Positions 54,505 to 64,000 of a DNA stretch of 64,000 nucleotides are shown here, piece after piece; position 1 is the stretch's first letter, and each line of letters starts with the position of its first letter. The stretch is from positions 18,895,626 through 18,959,625 of the forward strand of contig NC_135562.1 in the NCBI RefSeq assembly GCF_964340395.1, given 5' to 3'. Position numbers and translations under genes: made by a program. Below the pieces are notes generated by a model. It saw nothing but the letters and a program-made list of their open reading frames with translations, did no database searches and was not told where the DNA came from. Source of the stretch: Glandiceps talaboti (lineage: Eukaryota > Hemichordata > Enteropneusta > Spengelidae).

Positions 54505-54800
54505 CATGTATTCTTGTTCCTGGCACCTTCGGAGAAAAAACGCTAATTTGGGGCTGCCTTACTTGGTTTCTAGGAAATCAGCAATCGTTTGTTTTAATCC
54601 TATTTCCATACAGTGATTATTAACTCAGTATTCGGAGGCCATTTTGAATACTACTAAAATTGTTTGCCTTTGATCGCTTCTTGACACCCATGTCAAACAT
54701 TTGCAAGGTGACCACTATTGTTTTCCTTGCTTTTAACTGAGAATAGGATTGTGTTTTCTTTTTTAAAAAGTGACAGTAAAAGATAGTTGACTTTTTATTA
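54505..54800 (+). repeat. GGCCATATT dispersed repeat, copy d
   Basis: 'attcttgttcctggcacctt' (as in copies a and f), 'cagtattcggaggccatttt', then 'aaggtgaccactattg', 'ttccttgcttttaactgag' and 'aggattgtgttttctt' (as in copy b). This copy spans both halves and so links the family. Confidence 0.65.
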
Positions 54801-56859
54801 CTTCCAAGCCGCATTATACGTTAAATTCTCAGTCTTACGCCTCGTGTATACTGTGAAGTGGAACTGATGTCAGCGTTTGGTTTTATGAATTGTTTTTATT
54901 GCAAGTGCAAAGTGAAAATACGTGAAATGACAGAAATGGCTCCATGTTCACAGAAATAAACACACGGAAAGTTACAGATCAGATTATTCCATTTGTAATG
55001 TTATCAAATTGTTGTACAGTGTTGTTCTTTTTTGTGTTGTTTGCTTTGTTTGTATGTTGTTGTTGTTTTTTGTGTGTGTGTGTTTGTTTGTTTGTTGTCC
55101 TTACACAATGTAAGAGAGACGAGTGGTGTGACGTTTTCTCCAATAAACTACTTTACAAGATCAAACTTTTATTTCATCCACACAGTGAAGTAGATTTGAT
55201 GTCATCGACAGTTTTGTTCTATATGGTGCAACCGGAAACGATACACTTTTCAGAAGCGCGGCATATTGTATATGGAACCTACCTCCAGCAGCTACCAGTG
55301 ACAATTAGAGCCATCACACAAACATATGGCACCATTTCCTGCTTTTGAGATATGCAGGTGCGTTTCCAATACGACAACAGAAGAGAACTTTCTATCTATC
55401 ATTTGCTTTTCTGGTTAGGCATAGTCTCTAAAAGTGTTGACAACGTACGTTCCCTGCATTTTAAAACGTCATTTCCTGTACACTTTTTCAAGTCATGTAG
55501 AAAACCTTAACTCGTGCTTGGCGGAAAGAGTACTAAATTACGGACACGATCTAGGTATAAGTCACACACACAGAGTACGTCACACAGTGACATTAATATA
55601 TCATGGTCTTATCTGACTATAGAACTGCCATAACGTTACTTAGAAATGATAAACCTAGCTCCTATATGACTGCTATCTTAGTCATATCTTACAAGCAATA
55701 ATTCACCACAGAAAATGTCAAAACAGTTTTCGTTCTTTATGCAATGTCTTACTCAGGTAGAATACACGTTCTTGCCCCTGCCTTCTCAGGCATCATATTT
55801 TGGTTTATTGTCCACGAAATGTGTACCTGTAAGTCTGTTTTGTTTTGTGATGTGTCTGGTACTGTTTGTTTGTTTGTTTGTTTGTTTGATTGTTTAGTTT
55901 ATTATTTGTCTGGCTAACTAGCTGGTTCAGAAATGAAATGCTGGTATAGTAATTTGAAGTATTCATGGGGGGTAAGGTTTATTTGTCTGTTGTCTCTTTC
56001 AAGATAACATTTTTTTGTAAAGTCGCATAAATTAGAAAGTTCGCTCGCATTTACATGGATCAGACACTATCAAAGATGACTGATATTTTATTTGTAATTA
56101 ATATTCTAATAATCTTAAACCCTGAAAATATCTGACGAAAGTGTATAGGTATAGTTTGTATGCATTGCTAATCACGTTAAGATATGGCATAACACTCATA
56201 ACCTAGGAGCTTTAGCATAATGGTGTTCTCCGGACATTTGCACAATTGTGTGAGGTCTTCTCTGTGTCCGTAATTCCACTTGCCTCGCTCATGAAAGTGT
56301 AGCAGAAAACATTGCCAGCACGAATGATAATGATCCAAACCCGAAAATACCGTGTAACCAGGTGGCACTCGCACATCATGCATGTCACAGAACGGGGGTC
56401 ACGAGGTTCCATTGACATTACTCGTGTCAATCCAAAACGACAACTTTCCTTTACCAAATACAACTATGCAGTCATGTGACTTTAACATGGAACAATCGCG
56501 CGCTCATTTTCATACGGGTATGCTATTACAGTGTAGTGCAAATGGTATGCACACGCACTGATGCAAATAATCACTGGTATATTTGTAATAATACATACAA
56601 AACAGGGCATTCGGGAAAACTATTTCCATCATCCATTCATAACATACAGGGAGAGTTAGCAAAGTCATAGTTTGGGACTTTGATGATAGTTTTCTACCTC
56701 GAAGCGCCAGCGGTGATAAATACTTCGCTTCGGATGTCACAGCCAAGCAAGCTATGACTAGGTAGAGTATAACCTGAGATATCTAGGGGTGGTGGAAAGT
56801 AGTTTGTAGCGATATCGGATAGACAAGTGAAGATACATTATAACGTTTTGTTTTCGCAT
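54801..56859. other. Intronic stretch, nothing recognised
   Basis: A 134-codon plus-strand ORF (54944-55348) has a low-complexity FCCCCFLCVCVC segment and no family resemblance; I regard it as chance. A short (TTTG)n run lies at 55858-55888. Confidence 0.4.
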
Positions 56860-57020
56860 AGTGGTAACGCAGTATTTGGCGGCCATATTGAAAAAGGTAT
56901 AATTCAAGTTTGATAGTATTTTGAGTTATGAGGAAAAACTTGTATGTTGTCCACTACTTTTCTTTCCCTTGGTCTGTCTTCACTGAGAATTTCTTAGAAT
57001 TTTCGTGAATTAAATTTGCA
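56860..57020 (+). repeat. GGCCATATT dispersed repeat, copy e
   Basis: 'cagtatttggcggccatatt', 'attttgagttatgaggaaaaac', 'ttcccttggtctgtcttca' and 'ttagaattttcgtgaatt', parallel to copy b. Confidence 0.6.
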
Positions 57021-57129
57021 GAAACAATATATCCTAAAAGTTGGATTTTAACAGATTTTTAAAACAAAACACCAACTTTGCTTGAAAAGTTCCCTCTGCG
57101 ATCTATATTACTGTGAAGGTCAGCATTAA

Positions 57130-57360
57130 TTCATTTCATTGATCTTTCACTTTTTCTTTAAAAAATGTGAATATTCCCCCCACTGTCACCAAACAAATTG
57201 TTAGTGTATCCCAGGATTTCTCCTCCTAACAAAGTTAATGTTTAAGGTCAAAGTTCACTTATTTTATTTCTTGATTCTTTCATATTTCTTAATAAATATG
57301 CTACTCCCGAAGAAAACGTTTTAATATTCCCTCCACTATCGCCAAAGCAATAGTTGCGTG
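57130..57360 (+). repeat. Two-unit diverged tandem repeat, period about 150 bp
   Basis: 'aatattccccccactgtcaccaa' after 'gatctttcactttttctt' recurs as 'aatattccctccactatcgcc' after 'gattctttcatatttctt'. The 'ctatcgccaa' core recalls the 4 kb AGGTCA unit, which may be distantly related. Confidence 0.5.
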
Positions 57361-57473
57361 TACATTCTTACTTTGGTTTACGTGTGCAATTACAAATATC
57401 GAACATAACAAAATGGATTGGGATTTCCGTCTCATGGAAGCTAATTGAAAATCAAAACACGTTTGTATTTCAG

Positions 57474-57629
57474 TTCGTGTCGTATCCCTTCAAAGGAAAA
57501 CAGTCAATATGAAACATTTTGGCATTCTATCGCTTCATTTCCAGCGGCATTGTTTTTAGATCTACCGAATGAGCATGATGACATGGGCAAGTACTTGTCG
57601 ATCCTCGGAGACTACTCAAGAGAACTAAG
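57474..57629 (+). CDS. Possible exon of an unrecognised gene nested in the VGAT intron
   Basis: A 156-bp open stretch sits between an acceptor-like TTGTATTTCAG and a donor-like CTAAG|GTAATT. It begins and ends in phase 2 and is a multiple of 3. The frame reads SCRIPSKENSQYETFWHSIA and continues SFPAALFLDLPNEHDDMGKY to DYSREL. I do not recognise the family. The next candidate (57758-57988) can join it in frame. It could be chance or a dead copy. Confidence 0.25.
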
Positions 57630-57757
57630 GTAATTTACTCGTTACTTTTCTAAATCGAACTTCAATAAAACTATCCTCTCACAGACTATCTCGTCTCATC
57701 TTAACAGCGATCGCTAATGATGATACTACTTGCAATGATGACAGAAAGATTTGCAAG

Positions 57758-57988
57758 TGCCCTCCAAATCAGATTACGACAAGCTGAGAACAGAGTTCAC
57801 GATCTATGCTGCCCTGTTTTTAATCCCAGTGGAGGAGAAAGGAAACTTGCTAAACAAACCGAGTTGGTCCCCTGGGATAGCAGGCCAGTATTCGGGGCGA
57901 AAGTCATATCTGATATTGCCGAGACTGTCTCTAAGTCGGCGAATATAGCTATTATGCTAATGGAACTAAGAATAAATGATACAATGGG
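57758..57988 (+). CDS. Second possible exon of the same unrecognised gene
   Basis: Open stretch ending at a donor-like ATGGG|GTGAGA. Two weak acceptors, ending at 57757 (TTGCAAG) and 57772 (CCAAATCAG), both enter in phase 2, matching the phase in which 57474-57629 leaves. The frame includes RLRQAENRVHDLCCPVFN and GAKVISDIAETVSKSA, mixed hydrophilic and hydrophobic with no low-complexity bias. A competing +1 frame is also open for 65 codons, which weakens the case. No further exons were identified. Confidence 0.22.
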
Positions 57989-59792
57989 GTGAGATTTTAG
58001 GTGAAATGCTATTCAAATCAACAAAAAATAAAGCCTTACCTCGGTACTACTAGGTAAAACAATGTGCAAGTTGCCCATGTATACTTTACACGAACTGGGC
58101 CGCATCTTTAGATTTCACATTTGCCAAATTTAAGATTTTAATTGCCATCTGTATTTCTACTCGTTCTGTTGTTATTAGTACTCGTCAAAGTATGTATATT
58201 CGTATAAAGCCTAACATCGCATATGCACATCACAACCTTGATTATTTCATAAATACTGACTACATCTAGTTTATGTCCGTACCTAAAAATCAAACTAATC
58301 AAGAAGCGATTGCTCTGTGTAGCAAATGGTGCTTGTTTGTGAACATCATCGGCGTCTATTTGCTATCGTAGTAGGTTTTAGGAGGGAAACGTTAGCTGTG
58401 CAGTTTTACTTGAAATTCTATTTGCAATGGTAACCTTTAGTAACCAGTATCGCGGCTTTAATCGGTAGTAGTCTGTACTAAGAAATTCCTAATGTTAAAT
58501 GTGAATATAGCAATAGACAAAGACAGATTATTTACAATGTTAGGGTAAAATAACATATTTAGAATGTTTATGATCTTGCGCTGTCTGAGTACAAGATTGA
58601 AAAAAACATAAAGTCGCTCATTACAGTACATGTTATCATGCACATTCATCCATTTGTGAAACTGTATATACACAAATTAAGGAACAATCCATTATGCTGT
58701 ACATAATGCCCCCCATTGATAATACTCGATAATTTATTGCATAGCCATTTAGTTGTTTGCCCACGCTCTATCATCGTACGCAACTTGTTTGGTTTTGCTG
58801 AGACCTCTTCTACAGTACATCTTTTTATTTTCAGTTTGCCCTGAAAACGTCTCCATAGTACGCTACGTTTTTTAAAGATCAAACAGAGATATTTGATGTA
58901 CTGGTGAAGAACTGAACATTTTACTTAAATGTTAACATTTGCTGCTCGCACAACGAATCGAATGTACCACCATATTTTGTATAGTCAGTCAATAGACAAC
59001 TTCCTAAGGTGTATTTTTTCAATCGATTTAGTGAAATCCATAATTATTTCTTCAATCCCAAAAATTACATTTCCTCATTGTTATTTTGTAAAATCAGCAG
59101 TTACATTTTAGTAACAAATCGATGACACTGTTTCGTACCACTTAAGCACCAAACGTGCCTTTAATAAACAGATTTTAGTAAATCGCCGACTCTCACGACT
59201 CTCGATATCTGTTTCAGCGCTACCATTATTCAAGAGACACCGTTGATATTCAAATTATCAAACCATACACAAAAGCACTCTGTATGATTCGTATTGTTCG
59301 TTCACATATCTTTCGCGGGCACTGGAAATCTACTAGTTTTAATTGCACGACATGAAAAAAATATTTCCAACGTAACCCCTTGTATCAAATAACGTTCAGT
59401 CAATGTGATTGGTGGTTAATTATTACCTTCGTTAATTTAAATTGACTAAACAATTTGGCAACCTTATCATTAACGATCATTAATAAATCTGAAATTATAT
59501 TTTATAGCCTGACCCTCAAATTGCGTTTAATGAGATAGGATGATATCGCATAAATTACATTTTTGTCTTGAAGTATTCAACGATGCCTGGAGGGACTGGA
59601 AAGTCAGAACCCAGTCTTCTGTAAGGCGATTATGACGAATTTTTTCCATGATTAAACCAGTTTTCAATAAATGAAAGGTTAAGCTTGAGGGGAAGAAAAC
59701 AATCGGCTCATGCCTTAACTTTAATTTGTACTTACGTTTAGTGAGTTCGGCATGATTGCGTAGGCGTCTACAACTATAGCGTGATACCTCCC

Positions 59793-59794
<2 letters not shown>
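57989..59794. other. Intronic stretch, nothing recognised
   Basis: AT-rich; short chance ORFs; no repeat copy recognised. Confidence 0.4.
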
Positions 59795-59870
<76 letters not shown>

Positions 59871-59916
59871 GTGTATATACATATAAGTATATATATATGT
59901 ATATATATATATATAT
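59795..59916. repeat. (AT)n tracts
   Basis: Alternating AT at 59795-59867 and 59887-59916, separated by a GTGTATATAC-type spacer. Confidence 0.95.
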
Positions 59917-60009
59917 ATACTTAATTCACTTCGAGCGATTTTCGAGCGAAACATACACTCTTTCACTCTCGTTCAAAATCTCGAGAGAAAAAACAGTGAT
60001 CACAAATCC

Positions 60010-60225
60010 ATTTTTTGAACTAGAAGCCAAATTTATGCCACAATCAATGTAATTTAAAATCCAATATGGCCACCAAATACTTTATTATCTCTGACTGAAA
60101 ATAAAAAGATTGACGATTTCCTTGACAACTTCAAATTCCAAATTTGAAACGTCAAAGACCAGGAACAAGATTTCATGTAGCAAAGTTTGGAGAGAATTAA
60201 AGAATTTTGATTTTTATCCTGAGGT
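60010..60225 (-). repeat. GGCCATATT dispersed repeat, copy f
   Basis: In reverse complement: 'atcttgttcctggtctttgacg', 'aaatcgtcaatctttttattttc', 'aaagtatttggtggccatattgg'. Closest partner is copy a, same orientation. Confidence 0.65.
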
Positions 60226-60259
60226 AGATTTGTCCTCAAAAAGCATAGTGTGTTAACTT

Positions 60260-60260
60260 A

Positions 60261-60350
<90 letters not shown>
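60260..60350. repeat. (AT)n tract
   Basis: About 45 uninterrupted AT units. Confidence 0.95.
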
Positions 60351-60353
<3 letters not shown>

Positions 60354-60441
60354 CTGTTTGTCAGATATACGCCAGTGACCCCCATTTATTAATTGACAAC
60401 ATCCTCCAGTTACGTCCTTACATAGTTTTAGGGTTAGCTCC

Positions 60442-60442
<1 letters not shown>

Positions 60443-60472
<30 letters not shown>

Positions 60473-60507
60473 CATACATACATACATACATACATACATA
60501 CATACAA
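60443..60507. repeat. (CATA)n microsatellite
   Basis: About 16 perfect units. Confidence 0.95.
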
Positions 60508-61710
60508 TATCACTTTCAGATAAATACACAAATACACGTGATTTGTATTTTGAAGAGGTTTCTGATCCAAAGGACACCAAAGGGAATATTTGCAAATTGA
60601 TCAGGTTTCGATATGCAGTAAAGCAAATTTTCACAAAGTTTACAACATGACATCAATTCAACTGAATAATGACAGCAGCATATTTCTAAATTTCAATTTA
60701 TGGAATGAGATGAGCCGTACTTTACTTTCATCCTGTCCTTCCAAGTTATGCATGTTCCGTGTAACGGCTATTATTACACATTTTATTAGGAAGAACCGGT
60801 GATTTATAATTTCGCTATGTACAGCTCCTTGAAATTATTACACATGTGACAATTACTTCCAAGTTTAAAGGTTTTCATAGAATTATAATTATTGACAATT
60901 TTTACAACGCAACAAAAGATTTCTTCCCCAGGAAATGTATTTGTGTCGAGAATAGGTTTCCTATATTTTTCTTGTCCCACCACCCCTCCCCTTCCTCCCC
61001 TCCTATCCCTAATCAATATTCTTATGGTAGACGCACATATGAGGCTGGATCAAATCATTAGCTGTACCAGTTCGTACTCATCATGTATTGTTTTATATCA
61101 AAAGCTATTTATAAAGTATTCGATTCATTGATGCGTGCTAAATCGTTATTAGCTTTTGGCAAATTGCCACCTGTCAGTTTGAACAGATATATAAATGACT
61201 ATGAATGATGAAATAACATCATTTTTGACGTCGAAAAAATTGTGTCAATAAATTATTTATATATACCACATTTGAATATTAGTTGAGTGTTCTGTATACG
61301 GTTAATAGTGATTAACCGTGCTCCAGCAAGTTGAATGGGTACTGCAGAATAGCTTTTCAAAATAAATCCTTCAAGTTCCGGCATATGTTCTTACACTTTT
61401 TACGGTTGATTCGCTAAATAGGTTTACTATATAACAGATGCGCAAGCAGTAGAGTGTATTCACTGTACTTTTTATAAAAAACGCACGGGGATATTTGGCT
61501 CATTTTTGTATCATTCGCAACCTATATTTTTTAATTTTTTTAAAGGAATTACGATGTAGGGTATGAAATGGCCAAACAAGCATGTGACAAAAACAATAAG
61601 TTACCCGGTACACTTTTGGCATTCCATAAATCGAAATCGCAACTAAGGCAATGTGTTTGATCTGGTGAAAGGTCTGCCAGTTATTTAGAATGGGAAAAGG
61701 GTCACATTAC

Positions 61711-62049
61711 CTGTATAGCGTTGGTTACGTTCCATCCAGCATCCCACACAGATATTGTTTTCCTTGCAATTGGTTCATTGCTACCTTCAATTTTATTAAC
61801 TGGTTTGTTGTCTTGGGGGAGCGATCCGTTCATTTCCAATCCTTTCTCGGCGGCATCGCCGTCGTTAATCACGTCGCCATCTGTACCATCTTCTTTGAAC
61901 ACTGTCATTTCCGTCTTATCATGCTGTGCAAAATGCAGACGTTCTTCTTCATCATCTCTACGGAAGGGAAGATACCTCCTGGCTGCGGTTCCCGCATCAG
62001 CCAGTCTACGAGAAGCCGTGGTGGCAGCGCTAGCTACTGCGTGCATCAT
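61711..62049 (-). CDS. SLC32A1: VGAT/VIAAT exon 1: cytosolic N-terminus
   Basis: Encodes residues 1-113 of the VGAT protein. Start ATG at 62047-62049 (a second ATG follows at once); an in-frame TAA at 62068-62070, 21 bases upstream, rules out a longer reading frame. The first 100 residues are hydrophilic, with a basic patch (RRLADAGTAARRYLPFRR, residues 14-31) followed by acidic DDEEER, as expected of the poorly conserved cytosolic tail. Residues 103-113 (DAGWNVTNAIQ) are the conserved entry to TM1, completed by GMFIV at the start of exon 2. The donor CAG|GTAATG is canonical and leaves in phase 0. Plus-strand ORFs over this exon are shadows. Confidence 0.95.
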
Positions 62050-62190
62050 AGTTGATTGAAGTTTGTCTTAGTTCGTGCACACGCTGAACATTCCGGAACA
62101 ACTCTCCACAACACGTCTTCGATTTGCTTTATATGTGGATACACTCCACTGCAATTTAAAGAAGAAATACCACAAACTAAACAATGCTTT
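62050..62190 (-). other. Probable 5' UTR of VGAT
   Basis: Sequence between the start codon and a transcription start predicted about 30 bp downstream of the TATA-like box. The exact start is inferred. Confidence 0.4.
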
Positions 62191-62215
62191 CAGAGTTTCC
62201 GGTGCGAGTGGGTGG

Positions 62216-62223
62216 ATATATAA
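62216..62223 (-). promoter_or_regulatory. TATA-like box upstream of VGAT
   Basis: On the minus strand CTTATATATCC lies about 170 bp upstream of the start codon, with a less AT-rich flank downstream. It would place transcription start near 62188. TATA-like strings are common by chance in AT-rich DNA, so support is moderate. Confidence 0.4.
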
Positions 62224-62568
62224 GACATATATGTCGCCACGCACACTGAAAGAATAAATGAAGAGATGAGATTGTTATATAGACCGCGTAACGAAGCATA
62301 TGATTAACCAACCGCCTCTATACATACACGGTACCATATAATTGCCCCGTGTAGTTGTCACTATCTTACATAAACGACAACCTTCGCACAGACGTTCTCC
62401 GTCGTTCTTATCGTTTCAAGAGACACGCACTGCGGTTTGAAAGTAGATACTCGCTGCATCAGTTCCCGACTTCAAATATAGAAAAATCCATCGTACACTA
62501 GAAAGTGCAAGTTATCACGTTTTCGTCACCCAAGAAGGGTCTGACACTGATTGCGGGGAGAATTTCAA

Positions 62569-62587
62569 CCAATCAGATCCCAAGGGA
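62569..62587. promoter_or_regulatory. CCAAT motif next to a COE/EBF-like palindrome
   Basis: CCAATCA (62569-62575) is followed at 62578-62587 by TCCCAAGGGA, a full match to the palindromic COE/EBF core TCCCNNGGGA. The pair lies about 390 bp upstream of the predicted VGAT start. COE factors are known neuronal regulators in several phyla; whether this site acts here is inference. Confidence 0.35.
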
Positions 62588-63634
62588 ACACTGTTCGATC
62601 GGGTGAATCTTAACATACCTAAGGAGTCCCAGTCAGGAGTTTCGATTTACCAATCAATAACCAGTGTTAATCATTCCGGTTTGCAAAATGCCAACCGAAG
62701 CAAACTGTTTCCTAGCTTTGATTTTATTTGTAAGGGTAGATGAATTAATTCAACAAGATTTGAAATGTACGGCTAATTACAAAGTAATGCGCGGAGAAAA
62801 GAATTCATCACCTAACATAAACGTTCAAATGACAGGAATTTGTGAAAATTGTAACATTTAAATCAGTAACATTTAAATCAGGATACTCCACTTGAGGGTC
62901 ATAAGCAGAAGGAAGAGGCTTTTTACGACACGAAGTTGATCGAAATACTTTACTATACAGTCAAGTCGATAAGCTTGATTTGTAACATTGAGAAATTATT
63001 TTTAGGCAAATTGTTAGGTTTTGCAATTATCGATATGTCTACACGATACCGAACTACAGTGTACTGGGTTGCTGTAATACTGGTCTGATCGATTGTTTAG
63101 TCAACAGCTGGTTAATAAACGTTGTCGTGTTCTATATACTCTTCGGCGTTGACTAAAACACAGCCTTTTCATTCGTTCTTCTGTCTTTTCTGTTTAAATG
63201 ATTGAAGAGTGTAAACAATTTCTGCTTTAATTCGCTACCTTAAATAGTCTAGATGTAAACGTAATTAAAGCCTTTTCTAAACAAAGTCTACGTGCACATA
63301 CTATGAAGGGTACTGTTTACCGAAGGTGTGGAAAATGCACTTTCGACTCATCCAACTCCGAATCATCATTTCGCAAAAAGAACGAAAATATTCTTCATGA
63401 TTTGTCTAGCTCGATAAATACCTTACTGGCATTGTTACATTTTATTGTCTGGCACGACAAGAGTTGGCACAATATCGTTACATTTCAATCAGTGATATCC
63501 GAAAAGGGCATACATGTACAGTATGTTGTTACAATGTACATGGGTAGGTGATGAACTGATAAGTCCTAAAAAAATATTTCTTTTGTTTCCGGTTACCCAA
63601 CCCCACCCAGTTTTTCACTGCTGACCCTGCACCT
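62588..63634. other. Upstream flank of VGAT, nothing further recognised
   Basis: A tandem 'cagtaacatttaaatcag' duplication at about 62850-62881 and short chance ORFs (65 and 82 codons) are all I see. An upstream non-coding exon cannot be excluded. Confidence 0.4.
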
Positions 63635-63965
63635 TTTTTTTAGTATTCGAGAAGATAATAATTAAATCGCAAATATTGTGAAGTCTCGCAAGAAATAGTG
63701 GATGCAAAAATTGACATCAACTTAAAATGACAAAACAAAACTGTTCTTCCAATCTGTAATGGCTATACATCTGATGAGAATTCGAAGAAACCAATAACAC
63801 AGATACTATATGGAAAACAACGGAAAACATAACTATCTGAACTAGACACTCACATTTGAAAAAAAAATAAAAAAATAAAAAATCTACTTAACCCACCTAT
63901 TTAAAAATTGCGCGTAACCACACAATTGTTTTTGTTAGGCCTAAGATTATGATAGCTTGCACTAA
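63635..63965 (+). repeat. Dispersed repeat, copy 2 of a pair
   Basis: Direct-orientation partner of 19381-19705, with the same order of segments ('gtgaagtctcgcaag', 'agtggatgc', 'ttgacatcaact', 'catctgatgagaa', 'ctatctgaactag', A-rich end). It may continue past the window edge. Confidence 0.7.
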
Positions 63966-64000
63966 CTTAATGTAAAAAAATTAGATATTGGCAAAAGTTT

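Noticed and set aside
54944-55348. 134-codon ORF as a small membrane protein
   Set aside because: The hydrophobic part is low-complexity TTTTTGT-derived sequence; no splice context or family match.
61690-62059. Plus-strand ORFs of 112 and 121 codons
   Set aside because: They are antisense shadows of VGAT exon 1, whose frame, splice site and homology are clear.

Overview
This window is AT-rich, intron-dominated animal DNA. It contains one recognisable protein-coding gene, read on the minus strand: a vesicular inhibitory amino acid transporter (VGAT/VIAAT, SLC32 family, orthologue or close paralogue of nematode unc-47 and vertebrate SLC32A1). The gene has two coding exons. Exon 1 (62049 down to 61711, 113 codons) gives the cytosolic N-terminus and stops in the conserved GWNVTNAIQ motif. 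Exon 2 (33268 down to 32087, 393 codons plus TAA) gives the membrane domain. They join in phase 0 across clean GT/AG sites, giving a 506-residue protein, and are separated by a 28.4 kb intron. A TATA-like box lies about 170 bp upstream of the start, and an AATAAA about 285 bp beyond the stop. The protein reads like an invertebrate VGAT. Together with AGGTCA-rich, GGAC-tailed and ATGT/CTGT repeats, this suggests an invertebrate, perhaps a mollusc or other lophotrochozoan; the phylum is inferred, not shown.

The rest of the window is non-coding and shaped by repeats. From 1 to 31 kb (downstream of VGAT) there are a three-unit AGGTCA-rich tandem repeat (3.8-4.6 kb), pentanucleotide arrays, a diverged 2-3 kb duplication (10.9-13.0 against 14.1-17.4 kb) with an AT-rich inverted-repeat and tRNA-like composite between its halves (13.2-13.7 kb), several compound microsatellites, a 61-bp-arm foldback (26.4 kb), and a 600 bp EcoRI-site minisatellite (29.6-30.25 kb). 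The large intron (33.3-61.7 kb) carries another foldback framed by (ATGT)n arrays (36.5 kb), a third foldback (42.8 kb), the inverted partner of a roughly 1 kb element at 22.5 kb (here split by a roughly 1 kb insertion), and at least five of six copies of a GGCCATATT-containing dispersed repeat. It also carries two unrecognised plus-strand open stretches (57.5-58.0 kb) that could be exons of a nested gene.

I see no rRNA, intact tRNA, CRISPR array, bacterial operon or transposase-coding ORF. Most of the open reading frames of 60-215 codons come from microsatellites or chance. Homologies between copies were read by eye, so boundaries are approximate. The most notable items are the VGAT gene with its giant single intron, the possible nested exons, the foldbacks associated with microsatellites, and the empty-site/filled-site pair that exposes a roughly 1 kb insertion.
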